Positions 1 to 55,500 of a DNA stretch of 64,000 nucleotides are shown here, one piece after another. The stretch comes from Atrina japonica (Eukaryota; Mollusca; Bivalvia; Pterioida; Pinnidae): positions 124,001 through 188,000 of the forward strand of contig BROG01000807.1 in NCBI GenBank assembly GCA_030159075.1, given 5' to 3'. The position numbers and the translations under genes are program-made. Under the pieces are notes generated by a model, which did no database searches, was not told the origin of the DNA, and was given only the letters and a program-made list of their open reading frames with translations. Each line of letters opens with the position of its first letter. The first letter of the stretch is position 1.

Positions 1-162
1 AAAAGCTATTTTAAATTGGAGCTCAACTGATGAAGTCTCATTGACAGAAATGATCGTCTTGAACATTATAACTTTGGTATTATGTTTATAATATTGATGA
101 TATTCGTTAAATCGTCTTTACTAGCTGCGCTTATGTGATTTGAAATTGATTGAATATGAACT

Positions 163-300
163 CGAGGCGGTTGTGATGGTCGACAGGAGATACTTACTCC
201 TTCCTGGCATTTGATCCTACCTCGGAATTTTTCAAAGGTCCGTGTCTGATCAATGTTCTCTGGATTCATATATTTTCGTGAACCTGGAAATAAATGTCTT
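163..300 (+). repeat. Dispersed repeat, diverged copy
   Basis: Shares GTGATGGTCGACAGG, the GGCATTTGATCCTACCTC line and AGGTCCGTGT with copies at 7415 and 38235. I know this family as abundant in bivalve genomes; that identification is from memory. Confidence 0.6.
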
Positions 301-329
301 AGTTTCAGTGATTTTTTTTATATTTCAGA

Positions 330-844
330 TGGCAGTTTACACAGTACAGCACGATGTATATTTCATACCTATACTTTAGATGTCAGCATTTTTATATTTA
401 AATTTTACAGTGCTATGTATATTTCCATTGTCGGTTTACATTTTACAGTGCTATGTTTATTTCCGTCGTCGGTTTACATTTTACAGTGCTAAGTATATTT
501 CAGATGTCGGTTTACTTTTTGCAGTGATATGTATATTTCAGATGTCGGTTTACATTTTGCAGTGCTATATGTTTCACATGTCGGGTACACTTCACAGTGC
601 TACGTATGTTTCGGGTGTTGGTTTACATTTCGCAGTGCTATGTATGTTTCAGATGTCAGTAAACATTTCGCAGTGCCATGTATGTTTCAGATGTCGATTT
701 ACATTATACAGTGCTACTTATCTATTTTAGGTGTCGATTAAAATACTTCAGTGTAATTCATATTTCAAATATCGGTTTACAAACTACAGCATGATGTATA
801 TTTTAGATGTCGGTTTACATACTGCAGTTAAATGTATATTTCAG

Positions 845-850
<6 letters not shown>
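330..850 (+). repeat. About 39-bp minisatellite carrying splice-acceptor-like sequence
   Basis: About 13 degenerate units with the consensus TATATTTCAGATGTCGGTTTAC followed by ATTTTGCAGTGCTATG. Each unit holds a pyrimidine-AG followed by ATGTCG. The last unit supplies the acceptor and first bases of the CUB exon at 845. Confidence 0.8.
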
Positions 851-42057
<41,207 letters not shown>

Positions 42058-42156
42058 AGAACAATATCCATGATACATTTTACATTCTTTCAGGATGTAT
42101 GTAGATGTTTAAATTACATCCTAGATCTAAATAATTGTCTAGGTGTTATGAATATC

Positions 42157-42162
42157 ATTAAA
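42157..42162 (+). terminator. Possible poly(A) signal of the CUB/EGF gene
   Basis: ATTAAA, the commonest variant of AATAAA, lies 100 bases after the stop codon and is followed by a T/GT-rich stretch (TTATTATTATGTGTTTTT). No canonical AATAAA occurs nearer. Confidence 0.4.
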
Positions 42163-42394
42163 AAAGTTATTATTATGTGTTTTTGCTATTTAGAGAGATA
42201 ATATCAATGGTATTGTTCGTTATTTTAATGTTACGGGTAGATAAACAAATGGTGTTATTATATCACTCATACAACGGGTAGGTTCAGTGAAAGAGACACA
42301 CACTGACAAAAGGACAAAAAGACTAGACAGACAAACCAGTATTTCCCTTGAACTTTGATCTCGTGCGGCAATAAATGTTCTTTTCGAAATGTTA

Positions 42395-42600
42395 ACACTA
42401 CAGCATCGATCAGATAACCAGAATAAAGACAGCACTGGAACACCACAGCATCTATTAGGTAACCAGACAAGCAGATGATACAAACATTACTGGAGCACCA
42501 CAGAATCAAACAGGTAACCAGACAAACAGAGGAATACTGACAGTGCTGGAGCACAACAGCATCGATCAAGTAACCAGACAAATAGACAAATACAGAAGTC
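42395..42600 (+). repeat. Short tandem repeat of about 60 bp
   Basis: Four degenerate units with GGAGCACCACAGCATC and AGGTAACCAGACAAGCAGA. It lies in the space between the two convergent genes. Confidence 0.7.
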
Positions 42601-43364
42601 AAACTTGTTTGATAATTATACTTTATTTCCTAAATTCCAGCAGCAGCGGCAAAATTAAGAACATTGGCAGTCAGCATATAATTACAAACACTGATACCAT
42701 CAACGAGATACAGTATATTATTTACATACATTGAATATTAATACCACTATGAAAATATCTGTAAGTATGTTGCCACTTGGACCATTATCAAACCTACACT
42801 CAAGTCACTCATATCTGAATACATTCTTGTTAAATTGCAATACTACAGAAACTATACTGAAATCAAAAGTGAAATTGATTTTGATTTTTCATGACCTGGA
42901 ATTTGGTATTTCATTTTTACGACGAAATTTAAGAGTTGCATCTTTTTGATGATAAACAAGAGTTAATATTATAGCATTGCTTAGAAAATACAACACAAAA
43001 TCTAATATAATATTACTGGTAAGCAGCTGCGCCAATGGCGCAAGATAATCCAGTCAAGTCATATTTTCATTGATTTTTAAAAACAAAGACCAAAAACTTC
43101 ATAACTGCAAATTTCAAAATTGTAAGAATTTAAGGGTGCCTAGTCTACAGGGAACCAATCATTGTGTATAAATTTCAAAAGGATTCATGAAAGCAAACTT
43201 GAGATATTGTCAACAATATCTTATTTCAGAATACTTTTAACAAATAAAGTAAATATCCCTCTAATGTCGAAAAAAAAAATCTTAAGAATCAAAGGGTACC
43301 ATAAGGCTTCATGGAACTAAACATAAAATTAAAATTTTCTTTGGATTTGTGAAAACAAACTTGA

Positions 43365-43515
43365 CTTATTGTCAAAAATGTCAAAGTTTTAGCAAACTTT
43401 AAGGATCCATAAAGGCTGTCAAAAATGTCAAAGTTTTAAAGAACTTTAAGGATCCGGAAAGGCTGTCAAAAATGTAAAATTTTTAGCGACCTTTAAGGAT
43501 CCGGAAAGGCAACTC
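43365..43515 (+). repeat. Three-unit repeat of about 60 bp
   Basis: GTCAAAAATGTCAAAGTTTT followed by AACTTTAAGGATCC occurs three times. Confidence 0.75.
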
Positions 43516-44340
43516 AAAAGTTATTGCACGGAAGGATGCACGGAAAACCATAATAAGTTTGTCATAGATGAGTGTACAATGAATGTAGTTTGCTTGTATT
43601 ATCACATTAAGATTTTAACAAATCTAAAGCACTAATATATTTCAAAATCATTGATTTATTCCTGTTTGTACAGTAAAACTGTGAAGAGAGGAAGGTTAAA
43701 TTTCATATTTGTTGTAACAAATATATATATACTATTTTATGTTTCACGTCTGCAGTCAATTTTTATGTCTTGTAAAAAGATAAAAAAATATGTGACAAAA
43801 TCGTCTTTACAGTACAATGTGTTGATTTACACATACTGCACTAGAAATATAAGTGTCAGCAGTTCCTATTTCATCCAGTACATGTAAGTGTAGATTTGTA
43901 TCTGTTATACATCTATAATACATTGGCACATGTAATGTCCTATCATTATTTATGTCCATATATACAAGTACAGTTATAATTATGGCATTTAGTATCAACA
44001 AATTAATTCATATAAATATCATTAGCTATAAAATACATTAGAATAATATGTACAATTGCTTATATTAATACACACAATGCATAAGATAACAACAAAATAA
44101 ATGATCCTGTACCCTTCACATAGATAAAGTCATGTAGTTTGCAGAACACAAAATCAAACATCAATCTTATCATTAATAAAAAAACAACAAACTTTCTTAA
44201 TATAACTAGCACATACTATTTGAGATATTGTCTTGCTTCAATTATAATCCACTGTTAAACAACAAAAGTTACATACAAACACACACTTTTAGCCTACTTG
44301 AATATCAAATAAAAATACACTTAATATAAATGAGGTATGT

Positions 44341-44342
<2 letters not shown>

Positions 44343-44370
<28 letters not shown>
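44343..44370 (+). repeat. (CT)n microsatellite
   Basis: A pure CT tract in the intergenic space. Confidence 0.9.
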
Positions 44371-44374
<4 letters not shown>

Positions 44375-45886
44375 AGGTTCAACCTATCAATATACAGAAT
44401 CGCGTAGATTTAGTCATTTTAGGTGGTCTATAAATCAGACTGGCTAAAATCTAAATGATTAAGAGAATAGTTACCTGTCCATCCCTACTATATTTAGACA
44501 TTTCAATTTCTAGCATATTTAGATCTGATATGCTGTATATACATGACTTCAAAATGGCAAATATAGACGACACCGTAAGCATAGTAAAGGTTCTTTCTGA
44601 ACATCCTATCACAATAAAATTGTATTTGATATTTCCACATTATTAAAACATAAAATTAAGTCCAGGAAAGCTGTGATCCTTATAATGTATGATGAACAAT
44701 GGCTTTGGTGTTTTCTTAGCATTAAAAGAATATTTGAAAAGAACAGTCCATGAGGAAATAATCCTCATCATTTGTTTCATTTACAATTTACAAAGCCGTC
44801 TGTACTGGTACAGATGGTTGAAATGTGTACTGCAATTAGCTGGTGTTGATTTTCTTTTAAAGCTCACTCATTTAGTCGCACAGCAGTTTCATGTGCTGTC
44901 CAAAGAAGTGATTTGAAAACACAACCAATTGGTCATCAGACATTTTAAAGATACAAATTCAATGTTATTGCAGTATCTTATTCTTAAAGTTGGATATAAA
45001 AAAATATACAAGGTTTCCAGGGTGAGAAAAAAAAATTTGAAAAATCACTTGTCCTGTGGGACAAGTTGTTTTGATAACTACTCGTTCCTACACACTTTCA
45101 TCTTATTCAAATTTTTAGGGACTTTTATGGAACCATTTTTAGACTAACAATTCTTTGATTTCTCTGATATCTAAATTTTAAAATTAAAATGGCAGTAAAG
45201 GATTTTGAAATCGCCATTTTAGTGTAAAGTTTAAGAGGCTACAATGTAAAATTTTATAGATCTAAATGGAATACTATTCATCAACGGGGAAGAGTACACA
45301 CCCCTTACTGCTCGTATCCATGCAATTTTCTCTCGTCCAGGACAAGTGGAGGAGTACATTTTTCTCACTCTTGTTTCATTTATGGAATTTGTTCAGTTTG
45401 TTGGCATTGTCTATGTATATGTACGATATAAATACCCTAGGAGGTTGTAGGTGAATAAATGAGAATGCAACCTCATTCACACATACTTTGAATGTGATGG
45501 ATGAGAGACATCCTTGGAATGAGCGAGAGGTTCAAAAGGGTATTCATATACTCACCTCCAATGTTCTACCCAATTGTGTTTGGTTGACGGCAAACTTTAC
45601 TATTTTGAAAAATGGAAATACCATACAAATGGCATGCTGGTTCTTACATGCCACTTATTCTGATCTCTCTTAAGTTGAGTATAATAGTCTGTATATTTGA
45701 GGCAGCATGGAAATATGCTGATTTGGCATAAAACAATCCATTATGTGGAACAAGATATGTGAATATAAATACCCACTGGAATAAGTCTTAAACAATAATG
45801 TAAATAACAATTAAATAAGCTCATAGTTCAGTCGTCTGACAAATTAGATGGGGATTCATAAGGAATATTGTCCACAGGACAGCAAT

Positions 45887-45892
45887 TTTAAT
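45887..45892 (-). terminator. Possible poly(A) signal of the coiled-coil gene
   Basis: ATTAAA on the - strand about 245 bases after the stop. Other AATAAA-like sites further left (for example near 43650) are also possible, so the 3' end is uncertain. Confidence 0.2.
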
Positions 45893-46137
45893 ATTACATC
45901 AAACTTTTCTTTCATTTTATACAAATTATTAATGCTTGACTTTTGTCCTTTCGTACCAAATTTGTCCATCAACATCTTCCTAGTCAACAATACATCACAA
46001 AAAGACCAGGAGATTCTGAAGAAGTTTTAAGATAATTAAATATAAACTAAAGAAATTGATGTAAAGTGCTTTTAGCATGGATAATTGCACATCCTTAACA
46101 CTTCCTAAAAATGAATTTTGTCAGTAGAAGTATTCCT

Positions 46138-46547
46138 CTAGTAAACAATGCCACCATCTCCAATCCCAAGCTTCTTTTGCAACTTAACTGTAGCACACTT
46201 AAAATCTTCTTCCATCTGCTCCATTGTTTTGAGGTCCTTTGCAAATTGATCTACATGTTGTGGTCTTTTTGGATAAGGTCCGAAACTGACCTTTATTTGT
46301 GATGGTTTATAGTCTTCTTCATCAGAGAAATCATCATAATATGGAATCTGTTCCTCGTGTTTTATTTGGTGATTCTCATTAAAATTTTGTTCCTCTTCAT
46401 TTTGGACAATTCTCACAGAAGGAGCACTTTTTGACCTAAGTGAACTTGTTTTCTTATTTGGTACAGTGACTTTGCTGGACAATTTTCCAGAAACTGGCCG
46501 TGTGGTTTCATATTTCATAGGACGTTCTTTCTTTTGTGTCAAAAATA
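46138..46547 (-). CDS. Coiled-coil gene, last coding exon
   Basis: The acceptor is TTTGTCTTGCAG; the exon reads 135 codons to a TAG at 46138. It contains acidic YYDDFSDEEDY and a C-terminal helix (TMEQMEEDFKCATVKLQKKL). The ATG further upstream in this frame lies in the intron and is not the start. Confidence 0.78.
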
Positions 46548-49500
46548 CTGCAAGACAAAATAGCAGAAACAAAATATACATTTCCAGATTACCTTAAAAT
46601 ATTTCGTTCAACATCAGTACAAAACTGTTAGATTTACGAGTGAACATTGTATTGCTATTAAGAAATGGTGAAAACACTGACAATGAAAAAGGAACAGTAC
46701 TTATGAAGACATTGGGGAAGAAGAGTTAACATTGCAGCAACATTTTGATCGAAGAAAGTTTCTTATTTTATGTGGCAATTGTCATCTTTGTATAGATATT
46801 TGGTAGGTCTGTGAAATGTTTATTCAAGCACATTTTAACAACACTACATCAGCTAATATCTTATTAATCTTCTTAATCTATAAACAAACATGTCAAAAGC
46901 TGTTAAACTCTTTACAAGTGTTCATTCACAAGTTGTCTACGAGTGATGTTAATATACCAGTATATATATATATATTTTTTTGTTTTTTGCATAAAATTAT
47001 GTTACTTTACTTTGGAGAGTATAAGAAAAATACATTAATTTTCAAAAACACCTAAACTGCCAAAATGTCTATGATTTTGCCTTTTCCCTAAAGATTTTAA
47101 AGTATATGTTCGTCCTGTGCAAGGTCAATTTAACACATCCCTACATTTCCAGTTTTACAAATTAGTATCATAAAAATAATATTTTGCATGAATAATAATT
47201 GCTTCAATTTTCCCTTAATATTCCCACCAACTAAGCTTATCCAACTAAGATATCTACTTTTCAGTCTCTATGGAAGCTGGATCATCTCATTCTATAAAGA
47301 TGAATGAGGTAAAAGTGCTTACAAAATTTCAGAAAATTCTATTTGTAAAAGAAATCATTTTCAATCAACATAATTTGGACCTAAAGTCGCCATGTAGCAT
47401 AACAATCTATCACCAATTTGAAATCCATTATGAACAGACCGATTACACAAAAGGTTTAGGTTTATACATCCCATTCTAATTGTGAATAACTTCAAAAGTT
47501 GTGATAATTGTAGGGTAAACATCTGACAATGGACATGGCAATTTTTCCCAGCTTCAACAGAAACGAGAACTGGAAATTGTAACATTTAATGTTCGAGTTA
47601 CCTCCCTTTGCATTATCAATACACACAGTATACAATTGACAGTTGGCTGAAAATGAGCAGTCACTGGTTATGTAAGGCATGTGTGGGTGTATAAATAAAG
47701 GAAATATGCGCAGGGAAAATCATTAAGGCAGGTTATGTATAGCAATTAGTTGACAAACACGTTAATTTGATAGTTTTCAAAATGGACAGGAACTTATTCA
47801 TAATGAATTTCACTTGCCATTTGCATAACAAGCACCTCCTACACGATGCTATCCCCTCTATTCGGCATTTATTTTCATTTTTCCATGTACTAGAAAACAT
47901 ACATATTCTTGAGAGTTCAATAGAAATTGATTTAGCTTTATGTTCGTATCAGTGATATGTAATTATTTCTATTTACATCACTGTATGCTTTTAGATGTCA
48001 ATATCAATATGATGAATGGCGGAGTAATACTGCAGTGTCTCAAAGCAGGCTCAACACCACTGCAATCTTATATAGTAGAAATCCATATTTATAAATAGAC
48101 CGATGACGTTTTATTGAAACTAACTACAAATCGTATTGTATAATTAGAAGTAAGTAGAATTATGTGGTATTTTATTTAATGATTATTCAAACTAGATTTA
48201 ATATTATTTAAACCAAAATATTTGACTTCTCTGTAAAAGTTGAATTGTTGAGTTGGACTATATTTCACAAGAAGTGCGAATGCAACATCCATGACCTCTT
48301 CACTGCTAACAGGATAGCCCTCAATGAAAAGTCGGAGTAAACCCATAATAGGTTGTTATTACATAACAACCCATAAAAACTGCTATTGGGGGTCACAGGT
48401 ATGTCATGTTCCACCATTGGAAGTGTGACATATGCAGAATCTTGAAAGATTATTAAATGGTAAAGGGAAGTTATCATTATAACCAATGCTGAACACACAA
48501 AAGTAGGAGGTAGAGAATTGCTTTCATAACCTTGGATAGGATTGAATCACAAAAGATGCTGTGAATGAACTGATGATTTCTTTATCATAAAATAATTTAC
48601 ACCTATTTGTCATTTGATAAACTTTCAACATCTTATAAGTCTTATTTTCATTTATCCATCAGTACACACCTACGAGTGGTCACTCAGCAGGTTTCATTAC
48701 ACCTATGAGTGTTTCATAGCAGATTTCATCACACCTACAAGTATTTCACTCATAGCAGGTTTCATTACTCCTATGAGTATTTCACTCTTAGCAGGTTTTA
48801 ATACACCTACGAGTGGTCACTCATAGCAGGTTTCATTACACCTGTGAGTGTTTCACTCATAGCAGATTTCATTACACCTGTGAGTGTTTCACTCATAGCA
48901 GGTTTCATTACACCTACGAGTGGTCACTCATAGCAGGTTTCATTACACCTACGAGTGGTCACTCATAGCAGGTTTCATTACAAATATGAGTGGTCACTCA
49001 TAGCAGGTTTCATTACACCTGTGAGTGTTTCACACATAGCAGGTTTCATTACACCTGTGAGTGGTCACTCATAGCAGGTTTCATTACACCTATGAGTGGT
49101 CACTCATAGCAGCTTTCATTACACCTATGAGTGGTCACTCATAGCAGGTTTCATTACAAATATGAGTGGTCACTCATAGCAGGTTTCATTAAACCTGGGA
49201 GTGTTTCACTCATAGCAGGCTTCATTACACCTACGAGTGGTCACTCATAGCAGGTTTCATTACACCTATGAGTGGTCACTCATAGCAGGCTTCATTACAC
49301 CAACGAGTGGTCACTCATAGCAGGTTTCATTACACCTGTGAGTGTTTCACTCATAGCAGGTTTCATTACACCTAAGAGTGGTCACTCACAGCAGGTTTCA
49401 TTACACCTACAAGTGTTTCACTCATAGTAGGTTCATTAAACCTGTGAGTGTTTCACTCATAGCAGGTTTCATTACACCTATGAGTGTTTCACTCATAGCA

Positions 49501-52500
49501 GGTTTCATTACACCTGTGAGTGTTTCACTCATAGCAGTTTTCATTACACCTACGAGTGGTCACTCATAGCAGGTTTCATTACACCTGTGAGTGTTTCATT
49601 CAAAGCAGGTTTCATTACACCTATGAGTGGTCACTCATAGCAGGTTTCATTACACCTATGAGTGGTCACTCATAGCAGGTTTCATTACACCTATGAGTGG
49701 TCAGTCATAGCAGGTTTCATTACAAATATGAGTGGTCACTCATAGCAGGTTTCATTACACCTGTGAGTGTTTCACTCATAGCAGGTTTCATTACACCTAT
49801 AAGTGGTCACTCATAACAGGTTTCATTACACCTGTGAGTGTTTCACTCATAGCAGGTTTCATTACACCTACGAGTGTTTCACTCATAGCAGGTTTCATTA
49901 CACCTACGAGTGGTCACTCATAGCAGGTTTCATTACACCTACGAGTGGTCACTCATAGCAGGTGTCATTACAAATATGAGTGGTCACTCATAGCAGGTTT
50001 CATTACACCTGTGAGTGTTTCACTCACAGCAGGTTTCATTACACCTATGAGTGGTCACTCATAGCAGGTTTCATAACACCTATGAGTGGTCACGCATAGC
50101 AGGTTTCATTACACCAATGAGTGGTCACTCATAGCAGGTTTCATTACACCTACGAGTGTTTCACTCATAGTTGATTTCATTACACCTACAGTAGTGTTTC
50201 ATCATAGCAGGTTTCATTACACCTACGAGTGGTCACTCTTAGCAGGTTTCATTACACCTACAAGTGTTTCACTCATAGGTTTCATTACACCTATGAGTGT
50301 TTCACTCATAGTAGGTTTCATTACACCTGTGAGTGTTTCACGCATAGCAGTTTTCATTACACCTATGAGTGTTTCACTCATAGCAGGTTTCATTACACCT
50401 GTGAGTGTTTCACTCAAAGCAGGTTTCATTACACCTACGAGTGGTCACTCAAAGCAGGTTTCATTACACCTACGAGTGGTCACTCATAGCAGGTTTCATT
50501 ACACCTACAAGTGGTCACTCATAGCAGTTTTCATTACACCTATGAGTGGTCACTCATAGCAGGTTTCATTACACCTATGAGTGGTCACTCATAGCAGGTT
50601 TCATTACACCTATGAGTGTTTCACTCATAGCAGGTTTCATTACACCTATGAGTGTTTCACTCATAGCAGGTTTCATTACACCTGTGAGTGTTTCACTCAA
50701 AGCAGGTTTCATTACACCTACGAGTGTTTCACTCATAGTAGGTTTCATTACACCTGTGAGTGTTTCACTCATAGCAGTTTTCATTACACCTATGAGTGTT
50801 TCACTCATAGCAGGTTTCATTACACCTGTGAGTGTTTCACTCAAAGCAGGTTTCATTACAGCTACGAGTGGTCACTCAAAGCAGGTTTCATTACACCTAC
50901 GAGTGGTCACTCATAACAGGTTTCATTTCACCTACAAGTGGTCACTCATAGCAGTTTTCATTACACCTACGAGTGGTCACTCATAGCAGGTTTCATTACA
51001 CCTATGAGTGGTCACTCATAGCAGGTTTCATTACACCTATGAGTGTTTCACTCATAACAGGTTTCATTACACCTGTGAGTGTTTCACTCAAAGCAGGTTT
51101 CATTACACCTACGAGTGGTCTCTCAAAGCAGGTTTCATTACACCTATGACTGGTCACTCATAGCAGTTTTCATTACACCTATGAGTGTTTCACTCATAGC
51201 AGGTTTCATTACACCTGTGAGTGTTTCACTCAAAGCAGGTTTCATTACACTTACGAGTGGTCACTCAAAGCAGGTTTCATTACACCTACAAATGGTCACT
51301 CATAGCAGGTTTCATTACACCTACAAGTGGTCACTCATAGCAGTTTTCATTACACCTACGAGTGGTCACTCATAGCAGGTTTCATTACACCTATGAGTGG
51401 TCACTCATAGCAGGTTTCATTACACCTACGAGTGGTCAGTCATAGCAGGTTTCATTACAAATATGAGTGGTCACTCATAGCAGATTTCATTACACCTGTG
51501 AGTGTTTCACTCATAGCAGGTTTCATTACACCTATGAGTGGTCACTCATAACAGGTTTCATTACACCTGTGAGTGTTTCACTCATAGCAGGTTTCTTTAC
51601 ACCTACGAGTGGTCACTCATAGCAGGTTTCATTACACCTATGAGTGGTCACTCATAGCAGGTTTCATTACAAATATGAGTGGTCACTCATAGCAGGTTTC
51701 ATTACACCTGTGAGTGTTTCACTCATAGGAGGTTTCATTACACCTACAAGTGGTCACTCATAGCAGGTTTCATTACACCTATGAGTGGTCACTCATAGCA
51801 GGTTTCATTACAAATACGAGTGGTCACTCATAGCAGGTTTCATTACACCTGTGAGTGTTTCACTCATAGCAGGTTTCATTACACCTATGAGTGGTCACTC
51901 ATAGCAGGTTTCATAACACCTATGAGTGGTCACTCATAGCAGGTTTCATTACACCAATGAGTGGTCACTCATAGCAGGTTTCATTACACCTACGAGTGTT
52001 TCACTCATAGTTGATTTCATTACACCTACAAGTGTTTCACTCATAGCAGGTTTCATTACACCTACGAGTGGTCACTCTTAGCAGGTTTCATTACACCTAC
52101 AAGTGTTTCACTCATAGGTTTCATTACACCTACGAGTGTTTCACTCATAGTAGGTTTCATTACACCTGTGAGTGTTTCACTCATAGCAGTTTTCATTACA
52201 CCTATGAGTGTTTCACTCATAGCAGGTTTCATTACACCTGTGAGTGTTTCACTCAAAGCAGGTTTCATTACACCTACGAGTGGTCACTCAAAGCAGGTTT
52301 CATTACACCTACGAGTGGTCACTCATAGCAGGTTTCATTACACCTACAAGTGGTCACTCATAGCAGTTTTCATTACACCTACAAGTGGTCACTCATAGCA
52401 GGTTTCATTACACCTATGAGTGGTCACTCATAGCAGGTTTCATTACACCTATGAGTGTTTCACTCATAGCAGGTTTCATTACACCTGTGAGTGTTTCACT

Positions 52501-55500
52501 CAAAGCAGGTTTCATTACACCTACGAGTGTTTCACTCATAGTAGGTTTCATTACACCTGTGAGTGTTTCACTCATAGCAGTTTTCATTACACCTATGAGT
52601 GTTTCACTCATAGCAGGTTTCATTACACCTGTGAGTGTTTCACTCAAAGCAGGTTTCATTACACCTACAAGTGGTCACTCAAAGCAGGTTTCATTACACC
52701 TACGAGTGGTCACTCATAGCAGGTTTCATTACACCTACAAGTGGTCACTCATAGCAGTTTTCATTACACCTACGAGTGGTCACTCATAGCAGGTTTCATT
52801 ACACCTATGAGTGGTCACTCATAGCAGGTTTCATTACACCTATGAGTGTTTCACTCATAACAGGTTTCATTACACCTGTGAATGTTTCACTCAAAGCAGG
52901 TTTCATTACACCTACGAGTGGTCTCTCAAAGCAGGTTTCATTACACCTATGAGTGGTCACTCATAGCAGGTTTCATTACACCTACAAGTGGTCACTCATA
53001 GCAGTTTTCATTACACCTACGAGTGGTCACTCATAGCAGTTTTCATTACACCTATGAGTGTTTCACTCATAGCAGGTTTCATTACACCTGTGAGTGTTTC
53101 ACTCAAAGCAGGTTTCATTACACTTACGAGTGGTCACTCAAAGCAGGTTTCATTACACCAAGAATGGTCACTCATAGCAGTTCGAGTGGTCACTCATAGC
53201 AGATTTCATTATACCTACGAGTGGTCACTCACAGCAGGTTTCATTACACCTACAAGTGGTCACTCATAGCAGGTTTCTTTACACCTATGAGTGTTTCACT
53301 CATAGCAGGTTTCATTACATCTGTGAGTTTTCACTCATAGCTGGTTTCATTACACCTATGAGTGGTCACTCATAGCAGGTTTTATTACACCTACGAGTGG
53401 TCACTCATAGCAGGTTTCATTACACCTATGAGTGGTCACTCATAGCAGTGTTCATTACACCTACGAGTGGTCACTCATAGCAGTGTTCATTACACCTACA
53501 AGTGGTCACTCATAGCAGTGTTCATTACACCTATCAGTGGTCACTCATAGGTTCCATTACACCTACGAGTGTCATTCATATCAGGTTTCATTACACCTAC
53601 GAGTTTTCACTCATAGCAGTTTTCATTATATCTTCTACATATCAACATATTAGAAAATGGGAGCAATGAAAGATTGGTTTTTAATAAGACTGATAATTTA
53701 AAAGACTGCAGCAAACAATATTCTTCAGTTGATAGCAACTTTTTATGATAAAAGTTATACAAAATATTATTTTACCAAATTCTTTTAAAGAGCAGTGGTT
53801 TCTCATGACAAATTCCACTGAATTGTTGTATATATGTGCAAAATAAGCACAAAGGATAGGAGAATGTGCTAGTCAATACATACCTCCTGCACTTTGTGGA
53901 CGATTTTTCTGTCTGTCTTTGTCTCTTGGCATGAAAGCACTTATCGGCCTTTTTTTGGATTGTGACTCATCTTCCTGGCCAAGTGCAGATTCAAAATCAA
54001 ATAAATTTCCCTGAAAATACAGTATGCTTGAAAATACTGTTCAAAATATAATTGATTTTAAAGTCAACTATTGAACACTTATAAGAATGAATCTGTTGTC
54101 AATATGGATGCCAACTTGGTAACAGATACAAAGAAAGATGTCAATATGGATGCCAACTTGGTAACAGATACAAAGAAAGGTATCTTTACACTCAGATGGT
54201 GCCCATAATGACAAAAATAACATACTTACAGGTGTTTATTATATAAACATTATGTGAAGTGTTTCCTCGTTTTGGAATAAATAAGATTTGGATTCCCCAT
54301 CTAATTTTGATATGACAACTAACTTTAGGGTAGAAGTGAAAAGTAATTGCTGACAGCGAATCACTCACTGACTTTGTCTTGCTGTAATTAAAACAGTGAC
54401 TACATGGCGTAAAAGACAACATGTGTATTTGCATGTATGTGAACTCATGAACTTTATGTATTCAACCAGGAATCATACATTATAGTCATATGATGAACTT
54501 CAACTGTTACTTATATTGGCCTAGATGCAGGCTAGAATAACATAGTTGGGATTACTGCAGGAAATGTAAATACATGAATTAAATCTAAGTACCTAAAGTA
54601 CTGAAATGACAAATGACACAGCAATTGGGCTTATACCATATTCAACCCACTAAGCACTCAGGTTGCTAAAAAAGTAGGAAAAAGGGATGGGTACTTATTG
54701 GGACCAATTAGTAGTCAAATTGACATAAAGCAGTACCGTGGTAGAGTTGACGACATCTATCAACATTCTTGTGTTCCTGGGGGTTAGAGATAGACAGTTA
54801 ATTTTGTTTTTCTGGTCCATATCTCCTTGTCAACCGGCCAGAAAAGATACTTTAACATGTGTGAAAATAGGAGAGGGCCGCTTATAGGGACATGGGTGCT
54901 TATTGGGTCAAACACAGTGCTTTGACTAAAAAGATGCCAGCTATCACAATTTAACCAAAATATTTTCAGAGTGGCATTAAACACTAGTAATACAATTAAT
55001 ATAAGTATTTATTTTGGCAGTTTGCTGCCGTATTTAACATGCTTTTTATATATAACTCATTATTCCAGAAGTTAAGCGTTTAACTCATTAATCCCTGAAA
55101 CCACATTTAGATTAAACCATTTATATTGATGGAAAATATCATAATTAAATAAAACATCAAGAAGACAAAGCCAGAATTACTAGAGCCACCATTACAACTA
55201 TTGTTATAACTTGTAATCAAAATCAAATGTCAATATTACAGTATCATAATTATACAAACTTACGGCAGGTCTGTATCGACTAGAATCATCATAATCTGCT
55301 TGGCTGTAAAATTTTCCACGTTTTGTGTCAGTATCCATTTTATAGATTCCAGAATATCCCTTTTGGAAAAAAGAATTCTAGAGTGAGTGTTTATATACAT
55401 GTATATGCATTTATAACTAGGGACCAACATAACCTACTTGTTAACAATTTCTGCCTATCTATGAAAACTAAGACCCAGCACTCATGATATACAAAACGAC

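Larger units (their letters stand above)
42601..46137. other. Convergent intergenic and 3' UTR space
   Basis: Between the two stop codons there are short repeats (42395, 43365, 44343) and AT-rich DNA. No conserved coding signal is seen. The 3' UTRs of both genes must end in here. Confidence 0.6.

Noticed and set aside
42220..42602. Frames with repeated SGYLIDAVV on the - strand
   Set aside because: They follow the 60-bp tandem repeat at 42395-42600 and have no splice or domain support.
48614..53269. Many open frames with repeats such as SRFHYTYE or AGFITP
   Set aside because: The 35/36-bp units simply lack stops in several frames on both strands. Frames break and restart as unit lengths vary.
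48670..53640. CRISPR-like array
   Set aside because: Units are contiguous, without unique spacers, in an animal intron; it is a minisatellite.
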